From assembly GCF_036347055.1 (NCBI RefSeq), contig NZ_CP108882.1, forward strand, positions 310,001 through 374,000: a stretch of 64,000 bases of DNA, written 5' to 3'. The DNA comes from Streptomyces sp. NBC_00820 (GTDB taxonomy: Bacteria; Actinomycetota; Actinomycetes; Streptomycetales; Streptomycetaceae). Positions 23,706 to 32,430 of this stretch are shown piece after piece; positions within the stretch are counted from its first letter, which is position 1; the number at the start of each line of letters is the position of its first letter. The position numbers were made by a program, and so were the translations under genes. Under the pieces are notes generated by a model. That model worked only from the letters and a program-made list of their open reading frames with translations. It ran no database searches and had not been told where the DNA came from.

Positions 23706-23792
23706 GGGTTCCCGCAGGGTCCTGGGTTCCCGCAGGGTCCTGGGTTCCCGCAGGGTTCCGGGTTCCGGCAGGGGTTCCCGCAGGGTCCTGGG
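23706..23792. repeat. 18-bp tandem repeat, about five copies
   Basis: Three near-perfect copies of GGGTTCCCGCAGGGTCCT (23706-23759) are followed by two degenerate ones. They sit ~55 bp upstream of the DUF4419 start. Read as protein on the minus strand they give GPCGNP repeats, explaining the spurious long frame there. Confidence 0.8.
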
Positions 23793-23875
23793 CGGCGGCC
23801 TGGAATCACCAACAAGGTCTGAAATAGCGTCACTTGCAGGAGAGTTCCGACTTCCGCCGGCCCCTGGAATCCGGC

Positions 23876-23891
23876 GCGCAAAGCTTTGCGC
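23876..23891. promoter_or_regulatory. Putative LacI-type operator of the sugar ABC operon
   Basis: Perfect 16-bp palindrome GCGCAAAGCTTTGCGC, followed 30 bp later by a -10-like TAGCTT (23921-23926) in the promoter of the ABC operon. A LacI regulator is the last gene of that operon and is the obvious candidate to bind here. Confidence 0.65.
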
Positions 23892-23988
23892 AATGGCTAT
23901 GCGCGGGCGCCTCGGGCCGCTAGCTTGTGGGCACCTGGGCAGGTCGACGGCGACCTGTACCGAGGAAAGCCGAGGAAAGGGGCGGATC

Positions 23989-24999
23989 GTGGGACGTCTG
24001 CGTTTCCCTGTCAGGGCCTCCGTCGTCACCATGGCGGGCATGGCCCTGCTGGTGACCGGGTGCACGTCGACCAAGAGTGGCGGAGCGGACAAGGGCGACC
24101 AGGCAGGCGGCGAGATCACCGTCGGGCTGGTCACCAAGACGAACAGCAACCCGTACTTCGTCAAACTGCGCGACTCGGCGAAGGCCGAGGCAGGCAAGCG
24201 GGGTGCCCGGCTGATAGCCCTCGCGGGCAAGTTCGACGGCGACAACGAGGGGCAGGTCGACGCGATCAACAACCTGGTCGCGCAGCACGTCAAGGGCATC
24301 CTGATCACCCCGAGCAACTCCAGCGGCATCCTCGGCGCCATCAAGGCGGCCCGCGCCAAGGGCATCGTGGTGATCGCCCTGGACACCGCGACGGACCCGG
24401 CCGACGCCGTGGACGCGACGATCGCCACCGACAACAAGGCGGCCGGCGTCGCGCAGGGCTCGTACGTCAAGGCCGCGCTCGGGCACCGGAAGCCCGATGT
24501 CGTCCTGCTGGACGGCACGCCCGGCTCGACCGTCGACGAGCTGCGGCACGCCGGATTCCTGCAGGGGATGGGGCTCAGCAAGGGTTCCCCGGAGATCAAG
24601 GGCACCGCCGTCACCAACGGCGACCAGACCAAGGCCCAGACCGCGATGGAGAACCTCTACCAGCGCGACCGGAACGTGAACGCCGTCTACACGCTCAACG
24701 AGCCGGCCGCCGCCGGTGCCTCCGAGGCCCTGGGCGGCAAGAAGGACGTGGTCATCGGCTCGATCGACGGTTCCTGCTCGGGCGTACGCAACGTGCGTGA
24801 CGGGAAGTTCGCCGCGACGGTCATGCAGTTCCCGCGGAAGATGGCCGAGTTGGGCGTGGACGCCGTGGTCGACTACGCCAAGAGCGGGAAGAAGCCCTCG
24901 GGCTTCAACGACACCGGCTCCCAGCTGATCACCGACAAGCCGCTGGCGGGACTCGCGTCCAAGGACACCGCCTGGGGCCTGAAGAACTGCTGGGGCTGA
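23989..24999 (+). CDS. Sugar ABC transporter substrate-binding lipoprotein (ribose/fructose type)
   Basis: 336-residue type I periplasmic binding protein. Signal peptide ends in lipobox LLVTGC; translation from GTG 23989 after GAGGAAAGG. The mature protein has VGLVTKTNSNPYFVKLRDSAK, GILITPSNSSGI, VIALDTATDPADAVDATIATDN and VVIGSIDGSCSGVRNVRDG, all typical of the RbsB/FrcB family. It captures a monosaccharide outside the membrane and delivers it to the permease encoded three bases downstream. The gene order binding protein-permease-ATPase-kinase is that of the FrcBCAK fructose system. It is first in a five-gene operon under the palindrome at 23876. Confidence 0.9.
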   Translation: MGRLRFPVRASVVTMAGMALLVTGCTSTKSGGADKGDQAGGEITVGLVTKTNSNPYFVKLRDSAKAEAGKRGARLIALAGKFDGDNEGQVDAINNLVAQHVKGILITPSNSSGILGAIKAARAKGIVVIALDTATDPADAVDATIATDNKAAGVAQGSYVKAALGHRKPDVVLLDGTPGSTVDELRHAGFLQGMGLSKGSPEIKGTAVTNGDQTKAQTAMENLYQRDRNVNAVYTLNEPAAAGASEALGGKKDVVIGSIDGSCSGVRNVRDGKFAATVMQFPRKMAELGVDAVVDYAKSGKKPSGFNDTGSQLITDKPLAGLASKDTAWGLKNCWG

Positions 25000-25002
25000 T
25001 CC

Positions 25003-26022
25003 GTGACCGCCACGCACACTCCCTCCCCCGCGGCGGCGGAGAGCACCGCCGCCGCGTCGCCCCTGAAGGACGCCGCCGTGCGCGCTCTCGGCAACACGGC
25101 GGCGGGCCCGCTGGCCGCGCTGATCGTCGCCGTGGCCGTGTTCGCGCTCAGCACCGACACGTTCTTCACCCTCGACAACGGCTCGCTCATCGTCGAGCAG
25201 TTCCTCGTGGTCGGCACCCTCGCGCTGGGGCAGACCCTCGTGATCCTGACGGCCGGCATCGACCTGGCCAACGCGGCCGTCATGGTGCTGGGCACCCTGG
25301 TCGTCGCACGCCTCGGGCAGCACGCGCTGCCCGGGGGCCTGGCCCTCGTCGCCGGCATCCTGCTGTGTACGGCCGCGGGCTGCGTGGCGGGCGCCTTGGT
25401 GACGCGTCTGAAGCTGCCGCCGTTCATCGTCACCCTCGGCGTCCTCAGCGTGCTGACCGCGACCGGCCAACTGTTCGCGGGCGGCGAGAGCTTCGCCGTC
25501 CCCTCCGGCATCCTCACCATTCTGGGCGAGCGTTCCTACCTGTTCGGCCAGATCGAGGTCACGTACGGCATGGGGGTCATGCTGGTCCTGGCGGCCGGCC
25601 TGTGGTTCCTGCTGACCCAGACCTCCTGGGGACGCAACGTGTACGCCGTCGGCGACGACGTGGAGGCGGCCCGGCTGACCGGCGTCAGCACCCGGCGCAT
25701 CCTGCTGAGCGTGTACGCGCTGGCCGGGTTCGTCTACGCGATGGCGGCCTGGCAGGCGCTGGGCCGTATCCCCAACGCCGACCCCAACGCCTTCCAGACC
25801 GGCAACCTCGACAGCATCACCGCCGTCGTGATCGGCGGGACCAGCCTGTTCGGCGGCCGGGGCGGGATCCCGGGCACGGTGCTCGGCGCCCTCGTCGTGA
25901 CGGTCCTGGCCAACGGGCTCACCCAGGCCGGCATCGACAGCCTCTACCAGCAGGTCGCCACCGGCATCCTCGTGATCGCCGCCGTCGCCGTCGACCGTGT
26001 CGTCCGCGGGAGGGCCGCATGA
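25003..26022 (+). CDS. Sugar ABC transporter permease (RbsC/FrcC family)
   Basis: 339-residue membrane permease with about eight to ten helices (LAALIVAVAVFALST, GLALVAGILLCTAAGCVAGAL, MGVMLVLAAGLWFLL). The family signature for coupling to the ATPase lies around NVYAVGDDVEAARLTGVSTRRI, followed by VVIGGTSLFGGRGGIPGTVLGAL. GTG start at 25003, three bases after the previous stop. Its stop overlaps the next gene's ATG (ATGA), so it is coupled to the ATPase. It forms the membrane channel of the same importer. Confidence 0.93.
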   Translation: MTATHTPSPAAAESTAAASPLKDAAVRALGNTAAGPLAALIVAVAVFALSTDTFFTLDNGSLIVEQFLVVGTLALGQTLVILTAGIDLANAAVMVLGTLVVARLGQHALPGGLALVAGILLCTAAGCVAGALVTRLKLPPFIVTLGVLSVLTATGQLFAGGESFAVPSGILTILGERSYLFGQIEVTYGMGVMLVLAAGLWFLLTQTSWGRNVYAVGDDVEAARLTGVSTRRILLSVYALAGFVYAMAAWQALGRIPNADPNAFQTGNLDSITAVVIGGTSLFGGRGGIPGTVLGALVVTVLANGLTQAGIDSLYQQVATGILVIAAVAVDRVVRGRAA

Positions 26023-26921
26023 ACGTGCAGCGAACCGCCGCCCCGGCGGCCGGCACCGACGAACCGGGCGCGGGTGCCGTCGAGGTGGTGATGCGGGCGA
26101 CGGGACTCGTGAAGCGGTACGGCAACGTCGTGGCCATCCGCGAGTCCGACTTCGAGATCCGCGCCGGCGAGGTCCTCGCGGTCGTCGGTGACAACGGCGC
26201 GGGCAAGTCCAGCCTGATCAAGGCCCTCACCGGGGCGCTCGTACCGGACGCGGGATCCATCGAGCTGAACGGCCGCCCGGTCCATTTCCGCGGGCCTCGC
26301 GACGCGCGCGCCGCGGGGATCGAGACGGTCTACCAGACCCTCGCCGTCGCACCGCAGATGGACATAGCCGCCAACCTCTTCCTGGGCCGCCCCCTGCGCC
26401 GCCCCGGGGTCCTGGGGTCGACGCTGCGCATGCTCGACCACAAGGCGATGCGGGCCCGCGCGGCCGAGCAGCTGGACCGGCTCGGCATCGCCACCGTCCA
26501 GGACATCACCCAGCTCGTCGGCACCCTGTCCGGCGGTCAGCGGCAGGCCGTGGCCGTGGCACGCGCCGCGATGTTCGGCACCAGCCTGATCATCCTGGAC
26601 GAGCCGACCGCCGCGCTGGGCGTGCGGGAGTCGCGCCAGGTGCTGAACCTGATCGCCCGTATCCGCGACCGCGGCGTGCCCGTCGTCCTCATCAGCCACG
26701 ACATGCCGCAGGTCTTCGAGATCGCCGACCGCATCCACGTGCACCGCCTCGGCAGGCGGACCGCCCTGGTCACCCCGCGGACCTGCACGATGACCGAGGT
26801 GGTGGGCCTCATGACCGGCGCGCTGCGGACGGGCTCCGACGGCACCCTGCTGGAGAACACCGCACAGCCCATGCCCCCGGACGAGGCTCCGCACCCGCGC
26901 GCCTCGGAGTCCGCCGAATGA
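26019..26921 (+). CDS. Sugar ABC transporter ATP-binding protein (single nucleotide-binding domain)
   Basis: 300-residue ATPase. Walker A GDNGAGKSS, Q-loop in YQTLAVAPQMD, signature LSGGQRQAVAVARA, Walker B SLIILDEPTAALG, and switch His in VVLISHDMPQV. Only one ATPase domain is present, unlike the fused double domain of RbsA/XylG. This fits FrcA-type systems, where two copies assemble. An ATGA overlap with the permease sets the start; the open frame running further upstream lies inside the permease gene. The C-terminal ~45 residues (GSDGTLLENTAQ ... ASESAE) are unstructured. Confidence 0.93.
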   Translation: MNVQRTAAPAAGTDEPGAGAVEVVMRATGLVKRYGNVVAIRESDFEIRAGEVLAVVGDNGAGKSSLIKALTGALVPDAGSIELNGRPVHFRGPRDARAAGIETVYQTLAVAPQMDIAANLFLGRPLRRPGVLGSTLRMLDHKAMRARAAEQLDRLGIATVQDITQLVGTLSGGQRQAVAVARAAMFGTSLIILDEPTAALGVRESRQVLNLIARIRDRGVPVVLISHDMPQVFEIADRIHVHRLGRRTALVTPRTCTMTEVVGLMTGALRTGSDGTLLENTAQPMPPDEAPHPRASESAE

Positions 26922-27613
26922 CGGTCACGGGCGCCGACCGCGCGCCCTCGACCGGCACTTCGGGGCGTGACCCGCTCTACGGACATCCGTCCCTGGACGG
27001 TCTCGTGGAGCGGGCCCACGCCCTGGCGGCCACGCGCCGGACACTGCTCGGCATCGTCGGCGAGCCCGGTGCCGGCAAGTCCACGCTCGCCGCGCAGCTG
27101 TGGGAACGTCTGGAGGCCGACCGGCCCGGTCTCGCCGTCCCGGTGTCCATGGACGGCTTCCACCTGGCGCAGAAGGTCATCGACGCGCGGGGGCAGTCGG
27201 CCGTCAAGGGCACGATCGACACCTTCGACGCGGACGGCTTCCTCGCGCTGCTGCGCCGTACCCGGACCGAGACCGGGAACAGCGTGTGGTGGCCGGAGTT
27301 CACGCGCGAACTCGAGGATCCCGTGGCCGGCTCGATCGAGGTCAGCCCGCGCCACCGCCTGGTCATCGTGGACGGCAACTTCCTTCTCTCGGACCGCGAT
27401 CCGTGGCACCGGGTGAAGGGCGAGCTGGACGAGACCTGGTTCCTGGACGCGGAGCCACGGGCACGCCGCGAGCGGCTGGCGCGCCGTTACATGCGGTACG
27501 GCTTCACTCCCGAAGCCGCGTACGCGAAGGCCGGCGGCGTCGACGAGGACACCAGCGCGCTCATCCGGAGCACCGTCTCACGTGCCGATCTGGTGCTCGG
27601 CGAGGTCGGATAG
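26918..27613 (+). CDS. P-loop sugar/nucleoside kinase, FrcK/PanK-like
   Basis: 231-residue P-loop kinase (phosphoribulokinase/uridine kinase/PanK fold). Walker A GEPGAGKSTLAAQL at about 47-60, substrate Asp in VPVSMDGFHLAQKVI, and VIVDGNFLLSDRDPW after ELEDPVAGSIEV. RARRERLARRYMRYG is the Arg-rich lid. The start overlaps the ATPase stop (ATGA). Its place in the transporter operon matches FrcK, thought to phosphorylate the imported sugar or a related metabolite. Specificity is not shown by sequence. Confidence 0.87.
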   Translation: MTVTGADRAPSTGTSGRDPLYGHPSLDGLVERAHALAATRRTLLGIVGEPGAGKSTLAAQLWERLEADRPGLAVPVSMDGFHLAQKVIDARGQSAVKGTIDTFDADGFLALLRRTRTETGNSVWWPEFTRELEDPVAGSIEVSPRHRLVIVDGNFLLSDRDPWHRVKGELDETWFLDAEPRARRERLARRYMRYGFTPEAAYAKAGGVDEDTSALIRSTVSRADLVLGEVG

Positions 27614-27623
27614 GCTCCCCGGC

Positions 27624-28658
27624 ATGCCAGGCAGAGCACCGCGACAGAGACCGACGATGGCGGACGTGGCACGCCGTGCGGGTGTCTCCGTCTCGACGGT
27701 CTCCCATGTGCTCAACAAGACCCGGCCCGTGGCCCCGGCGACGGCACGCGGTGTCCTGGAGGCCGTGGCCGATACCGGCTACGTACCCGACCCGGTCGCC
27801 CGTGCCCTCGACAGCACCGGTTACGGCACCATCGGTCTGGCCATGTCCGCCCTCTCCAACCCGTACTTCAGCAACGTCGTGCACGGGATCGACCGCCACG
27901 CCTCGGCCGCGGGCTACTCCCTGGTCCTGGCGGACACCCGTGACGAGCGGGACACGGAGATCAAGGCCGTGGGCGAGCTGCTGCGCCGCAGGGTGAGCGC
28001 GGTCCTGCTCGCGCCGTCCGGCGACGGGGCACAGGCCCTCAGCTACGCCGACCGGGTCGACGTCCCCGTCGTCGTCATCGACCGGTTCGTTCCGGCGGGC
28101 GTCGACCAGGTGGCTGTCGACAACGCCGAGCCCACCGCCGCGCTTGTCGACCATCTCGCGTCCATCGGGCACACCCGCATCGCCATGATCACCGGACGGG
28201 AGGGCATCACCACCACGGACGAGCGCCGGGACGGCTACCGGACAGGCCTGCGGCGCAACGGCATCGACACCGAGCCCCGGTACGAGGCCGGCGGTGACTC
28301 CAGTGAGGAGGGCGCCGCGGCGGCGGTCGGCCGGCTGCTGGCGCTCCCCGAACCGCCCACGGCGCTGGTCGTGGGCAACAACCGCATGACCATCGGCGCG
28401 ATGCGTGCCCTGCGCGACGCCGGTCTGCGTGTTCCCGCGGACATGGCGCTGGTCTCCTTCGACGACTTCGAGTGGGCCGACCTCTTCCACCCCCGGCTCA
28501 CCGCGATCGCCCAGCCCGCGCTGTCCATCGGCGAGCAGGCCGTGTCCATGGCCCTGTCCCGCATCGCCACGCCGTCGCTCCCGCCGCGCAGGGTCACCAT
28601 CAACCCGTCCTTCGTGCACCGTGAGTCGTGCGGCTGCCCGGCGCCCCGGGCGGACTGA
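27624..28658 (+). CDS. LacI-family transcriptional repressor
   Basis: 344 residues. The N-terminal LacI helix-turn-helix is exact: TMADVARRAGVSVSTVSHVLN followed by hinge VPDPVARALDS. The effector domain is a periplasmic-binding-protein fold (IGLAMSALSNPYFSNVVHGI, VVVIDRFVPAGVDQVAVDN, ALVSFDDFEWADLFHPRLT). ATG 27624 is 11 bases after the kinase stop, so it is the last gene of the operon. It most likely senses the transported sugar and represses through the palindrome GCGCAAAGCTTTGCGC upstream of the first gene. Confidence 0.92.
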   Translation: MPGRAPRQRPTMADVARRAGVSVSTVSHVLNKTRPVAPATARGVLEAVADTGYVPDPVARALDSTGYGTIGLAMSALSNPYFSNVVHGIDRHASAAGYSLVLADTRDERDTEIKAVGELLRRRVSAVLLAPSGDGAQALSYADRVDVPVVVIDRFVPAGVDQVAVDNAEPTAALVDHLASIGHTRIAMITGREGITTTDERRDGYRTGLRRNGIDTEPRYEAGGDSSEEGAAAAVGRLLALPEPPTALVVGNNRMTIGAMRALRDAGLRVPADMALVSFDDFEWADLFHPRLTAIAQPALSIGEQAVSMALSRIATPSLPPRRVTINPSFVHRESCGCPAPRAD

Positions 28659-28826
28659 CGGCAGCGGCGCCGAGACCGGACTCGACCCGGATCACCGGCC
28701 GGGGTTCGCGTCGGCGCGGGCCGGCACGCCGTGGGTCAACTCCCTTGGGCCAGCTGTCCGTCCAGGAACACGGTGTCAAGGGACAGCGTGCCCAACGTCG
28801 CTGAGGCCTTGGTGAGCGCAGCACGG

Positions 28827-29345
28827 TCAGTTCAGGTCGAGTGGGATCACTTCGCCGATGACGGGCATGAGGCATCTGTTCTCGCTGCACGCCCCGTAGC
28901 TGACGACGACTTCGGCGTGGCGCGGGCTGGTTGTCTGCCGGACCGGCAGCGTGAACGTCACGGGGCCGTCCGGATAGACGGGGATCTCGGTCGGCAGACC
29001 GGCCGGCCGCAGCAGCCGGGTGGCGGCGTTCACCTTCGGCCTGCCCGCTGCGGTGAGGTCACCGCGGACGGCGAGCCTGGTGGGGATGCCCAGTCCGTCG
29101 ACTCCGTGTGCGGGCAGATCGATGCTGTAGATGTGGAAGCCGCGCTGTCGGGGGCTGAAAGTGGTGCGCAGCTCGCGCCGGCCGTCGGCCGAACTCAGCA
29201 GGGTGGCGGTGACCTTGACTCCGTTGGCCGTGATGTGCCCCGTGGGTTCGGGGACTTGCTGCCGGCCGCAGCCGCCGACGGTGAGGACGAGGACGGCCGC
29301 TACGGCCGCGCCGCCCGCGACGTGGTGCCGACGTGCCGCGGTCAC
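28827..29345 (-). CDS. Lipoprotein with DsbD-alpha-like (thiol-interchange) domain
   Basis: 172-residue exported lipoprotein. GTG 29345 overlaps the stop of the upstream thioredoxin gene (GTGA). Signal peptide AAVAAVLVLTVGGC ends in a lipobox Cys. The body is beta-rich and ends VVVSYGACSENRCLMPV. This paired-Cys, C-terminal YxAC...C..P pattern is that of the DsbD N-terminal (alpha) domain/DsbC corrector family, which passes electrons in the periplasm. Together with the thioredoxin it would form an extracytoplasmic reductase pair. The membrane DsbD/CcdA partner is not in the window. Confidence 0.72.
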   Translation of the reverse strand: MTAARRHHVAGGAAVAAVLVLTVGGCGRQQVPEPTGHITANGVKVTATLLSSADGRRELRTTFSPRQRGFHIYSIDLPAHGVDGLGIPTRLAVRGDLTAAGRPKVNAATRLLRPAGLPTEIPVYPDGPVTFTLPVRQTTSPRHAEVVVSYGACSENRCLMPVIGEVIPLDLN

Positions 29346-29944
29346 CGGTTTCCTCTGGGTGCCCAGTGGGTCAGGAACGCTTTGATCTGGGCGGGGCTCA
29401 TGGTCCGGGCGTCGGCGAAGGAGCCGTCGTTGGTGGCGGTGCGCAGGGTGCCGTCCGGCTTCAGGACGACCAGGGCCGGGATGCCGCTGGTCCGCAGGTT
29501 GACGTAGTCGTCGGCGACGTCGAGGTTGTGGTCGAACTGGCCGACGTCGACGGCGACCACGACGTAGTCCTTGCGCAGCACCGGCTCGACCTGGGCCGAG
29601 CGGAACATCCCGCCCAGGACCCTGCAGTCCGGGCACCAGTCGGCGCCGAAGTCGATCAGTACTTCCCGGTGTTCCCTGGCCGCGGTGGCAAGAGCGGCCT
29701 TGATGTCGGCCTTCGCGTTCCGGGTGGCGTCGTACCCCTCGGGGAGAGCCGGAGCGGACGTCCGCGGCGCCGCGGAAGTGGGCACGTCGCTGGGAGAGTT
29801 CGGCGCGGTGGGCACGGAACTCGCGGTCGGCTTCCTCGCCTTGCCGGCCGAGGACGCCGCGTCGGTGGTGCCGCCCGCAGCACACCCCGCGGTGAGCGCG
29901 GCGGCGCATATCGCGGCCGCCAGACCAAAGCGCCTTCTGCGCAT
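29342..29944 (-). CDS. Extracytoplasmic thioredoxin-fold lipoprotein
   Basis: 200 residues. Signal peptide MRRRRFGLAAAICAAALTAGC with lipobox LTAGC. A Ser/Thr/Pro linker (PNSPSDVPTSAAPRTS) follows, then a thioredoxin fold: VLIDFGADWCPDCRVLGGMF carries the active-site CPDC, with VVVAVDVGQFDHN and the cis-Pro loop TSGIPALVVLKPDG. CPDC resembles DsbD-gamma/TlpA-type redox sites. GGAGGGGA precedes ATG 29944. The gene overlaps the DsbD-alpha-like lipoprotein gene, so the two are co-translated and probably co-function. Confidence 0.87.
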   Translation of the reverse strand: MRRRRFGLAAAICAAALTAGCAAGGTTDAASSAGKARKPTASSVPTAPNSPSDVPTSAAPRTSAPALPEGYDATRNAKADIKAALATAAREHREVLIDFGADWCPDCRVLGGMFRSAQVEPVLRKDYVVVAVDVGQFDHNLDVADDYVNLRTSGIPALVVLKPDGTLRTATNDGSFADARTMSPAQIKAFLTHWAPRGNR

Positions 29945-30187
29945 GATGGTTCCCCTCCCGTTGATGATCGGCCGGAGGAGGATAACGCCATTCGGACGCC
30001 CCACTCGCACCGGCCTTGACCGTGCACCGCGGCCGACGGGTCGCTGTCGCCGACGCGGCTGTCCGCGCGGGTGTGCCGTGGCCGGCCCGGATCGATTCCC
30101 GGGCATCACGGCTCCGGACGGTTTCCCTCACGGGCGCCCCGAAACCCGGCGCACCCCGAGGCTCCCGGACTCGGCATGATGATCCGC

Positions 30188-30943
30188 ATGACTTCGATCG
30201 CCCAGACACCGATCACCAGCCTGGATCTCACCGGATTCACCGAACTCGAGCCCGGCGTGTGGAGCGACACGGCGGGACTCATCCTGTCGGTCCACTTCTT
30301 CCCCCTCGTCCCGGACCTGTCGGCCCCGCTGCACGAGCTGGAGCGGCTGCGGTTCGGGAGCGCGCAGGGCACGGCAGGGTCCGGGGGCGGCCTCATCGAG
30401 GCGGTGGTGGGGACCGTGGACGGGGTCCCGGCGTTGCGCCAGCTGGTCAAGATGCCGTTGCAGAGCAGGCGGGGGCAGGCGTTCATAGGCAGCTGGACGC
30501 TGCCGAAGGACCGGTGCAGCACCGTGGTGAAGGTACAGGCCGCGGAGGGCGGGACGACCGGTCTACGGGAGGCCGTGGTGCTCGGTCAGGTGGGGCCGGC
30601 CGACTTCTTCCAGCCCCATCCGTACGCCGGCGGCGGGCAGTTCGGCGGGCTGCCGTACCACGTGGGCGACCTGGAGCAGTGGGATCCCCAGTTCCCGGAC
30701 CACCCGCTCACCCTGGTACGCGCCGCGCTGAACCGCATCACGCCGACCCTCACTCTCCACGATCAGTTCAAGACGCTGCCCGACTTCGCCGGGCCGACGC
30801 CACCCCAGGCCCATCCGGGCCCGCCCGCGTCCTCGTACGGACCGCCCCCGGCTGCGTACCCGGGCCCCACTCCCCCGCCGTTCCCGGGCCCGGCGGCCCC
30901 GTCCGCGCCCCGACGCGGTTGGTTCCGCCGCAAGGGTGTCTAG
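30188..30943 (+). CDS. Hypothetical protein with Pro-rich tail
   Basis: 251 residues from ATG 30188; ATGs at 30176 and 30179 are alternatives and no ribosome-binding site is evident. The N-terminal ~190 residues form a compact domain (GVWSDTAGLILSVHFFPLVPDLSAPLHELERL; VVGTVDGVPALRQLVKMP; FIGSWTLPKDRCSTVVKVQA). The C-terminal ~55 residues are a Pro/Gly/Tyr tail (PPASSYGPPPAAYPGP) ending RRGWFRRKGV. There is no signal peptide. The fold resembles small accessory domains of actinobacterial secretion or stress proteins, but I do not recognise the family and assign no function. Confidence 0.6.
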   Translation: MTSIAQTPITSLDLTGFTELEPGVWSDTAGLILSVHFFPLVPDLSAPLHELERLRFGSAQGTAGSGGGLIEAVVGTVDGVPALRQLVKMPLQSRRGQAFIGSWTLPKDRCSTVVKVQAAEGGTTGLREAVVLGQVGPADFFQPHPYAGGGQFGGLPYHVGDLEQWDPQFPDHPLTLVRAALNRITPTLTLHDQFKTLPDFAGPTPPQAHPGPPASSYGPPPAAYPGPTPPPFPGPAAPSAPRRGWFRRKGV

Positions 30944-31047
30944 CCCGCGAACCCGCAGGTCAAAGCCTCCGGCCGGACGATCCGCCGTACGAGAGCGACC
31001 GTCGGCACGATGAGGACCTCTTTCCCGCCGACCGCTGGAGGACGAGG

Positions 31048-31251
31048 ATGCCGTCCGAATCCCTGCCCGTCCGCCCGCAGTGCGGGGAGCCCTTGACGGC
31101 GGGCGGCCTCGTCCTGTGCCGGCGTGAGGACGACGAGCGCGCCTGCCGATCGGTCTGGAGCTGTTCGAGCCGACACGTCTGGTGGAGATGGGCCGACCGC
31201 CCGTCGGCCCCGCTGGAGCACTGCCCGCACCCTGGTCTGTTCGCCAGGTGA
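31048..31251 (+). CDS. Small Cys/Trp-rich protein, zinc-ribbon-like
   Basis: 67 residues from ATG 31048, preceded by GGAGGACGAG. Cysteines lie in RPQCGEP, LVLCRRED, ERACRSVWSCSSRHVWWRWAD and LEHCPHPGLF. The pattern of a small metal-binding protein with HVWWRWADR resembles short conserved Streptomyces proteins of unknown function. Length and Cys/His content suit one zinc site. Function unknown. Confidence 0.6.
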   Translation: MPSESLPVRPQCGEPLTAGGLVLCRREDDERACRSVWSCSSRHVWWRWADRPSAPLEHCPHPGLFAR

Positions 31252-31329
31252 GGGGCGGTGGTCCGCCGGGCCGGGACACGGCGGCGGAGGGGACCTGACG
31301 CGTCGGCGCGGGAACCCTCCACGGATGCG

Positions 31330-31704
31330 TCAGCGGGGAACGCAGCCGAACCAGTTCACCGCGCCGGGGTCGGACGTGTAGCCCATGCATCTGATGGTTC
31401 TGTCGTGCAGGGTCTCGGTCCGGTCGGCCTTTCCGTTCGCATACTCCGTCTTGTAGTGGGGCTGTACGAGGGTGTCGATCCTGACGATGTACCAGGGGCG
31501 CTTGCTGGCCGGGATGCTGCATCCGTGGCTGGTCATGTTGCGGCTGGGGTCGCCCCTCCAGACGGGCCGTTCGGCGCGGTCGCAGTGCGCTCTGACGTTG
31601 CGGCCGGAGGCGTCCGCGGTGCCGGTACCGGTACCGAGCAGGGCCGTGGCGCCCGTGGCCACCGCCGCGGTGACGCCGAGCAGTCGTTTCAGGGTGAGGT
31701 TCAT
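31330..31704 (-). CDS. Small secreted cysteine-containing protein
   Basis: 124 residues. Signal peptide MNLTLKRLLGVTAAVATGATALL with an Ala-rich cleavage region (TADASG). The mature part of ~95 residues has four Cys (AHCDRAE, HGCSIP, IRCMGYT, FGCVPR), probably two disulfides. GGAGGA lies before ATG 31704. No known domain is visible. Upstream is TCACCTTGAAGTGATAGTCA (about 31751-31770), an imperfect inverted repeat that may belong to its promoter. Confidence 0.7.
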   Translation of the reverse strand: MNLTLKRLLGVTAAVATGATALLGTGTGTADASGRNVRAHCDRAERPVWRGDPSRNMTSHGCSIPASKRPWYIVRIDTLVQPHYKTEYANGKADRTETLHDRTIRCMGYTSDPGAVNWFGCVPR

Positions 31705-32430
31705 CGATGGGTCCTCCTGCCAGCTGTGGTGACGGCCGGGAGTCGCCATGTCACCTTGAAGTGATAGTCACACTTATCCGGGATGTCCGGCTCGGCAGCC
31801 GACGGCTCAGTCCTCCGACCCGGTGACGTCGGTCCTGCCAATGCAGCAGGCCCGGTCACACCCCGGCGGCGGGGAGAGTCCGCCGCTTCCGCCGGACGAC
31901 ACCCTCCCCGCACTGTGGCTCGCCGACGAGTATGGAGGAGGAAAGGTGGGAAAACGACGCATCAACGACGCGGCTGGCACCCGCCCGCATCCTGGTCGCA
32001 CGATGTCGACTGGGCGCAGTTGTGGCGAGTGGCCCTGCTCGGCCGCGGTCGTGTACTCACGTACGGCTGCTGCCGGGCCCGCGTGCCGCCGCCGTCCCCC
32101 TGCTGGTGAGGGGCATGTCGGCGCTGCGCCTTCCGGGTACCGGTGAGTGATTGGGGGAAGGGTGACTGCCGACCGATGCTCACGCCCACGGGCGCCGTTC
32201 GTCGTGTGCGGCGTGCCCGTGGCCGTGTCCGTGATGGGGCTGTCCACTGTCCCGATCCCGGGGCCGTGACCATGTCGCGCCGAAGGCCGGGCCGACGCCT
32301 CGCGGCCGGCGGTCGCTCAGGTTCCGTACCACCCGGCGGTCGTCCGGATTCCGCACTGCTGAGTGCCCGGGAAGGCCTTGATCGGCCGCCGATTCCGGCA
32401 GGTGATCCGGATGGCGGTGTCGCCGGGCGC
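31705..32430. other. About 725 bp without a supportable gene
   Basis: Holds the promoter side of the small secreted protein and the leader of the MpaB-like gene. Open frames on both strands are Arg/Pro/Gly-rich with no recognisable motif. If the MpaB-like gene starts at GTG 32143, half of this stretch would code for a non-conserved N-terminal extension. Confidence 0.5.
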
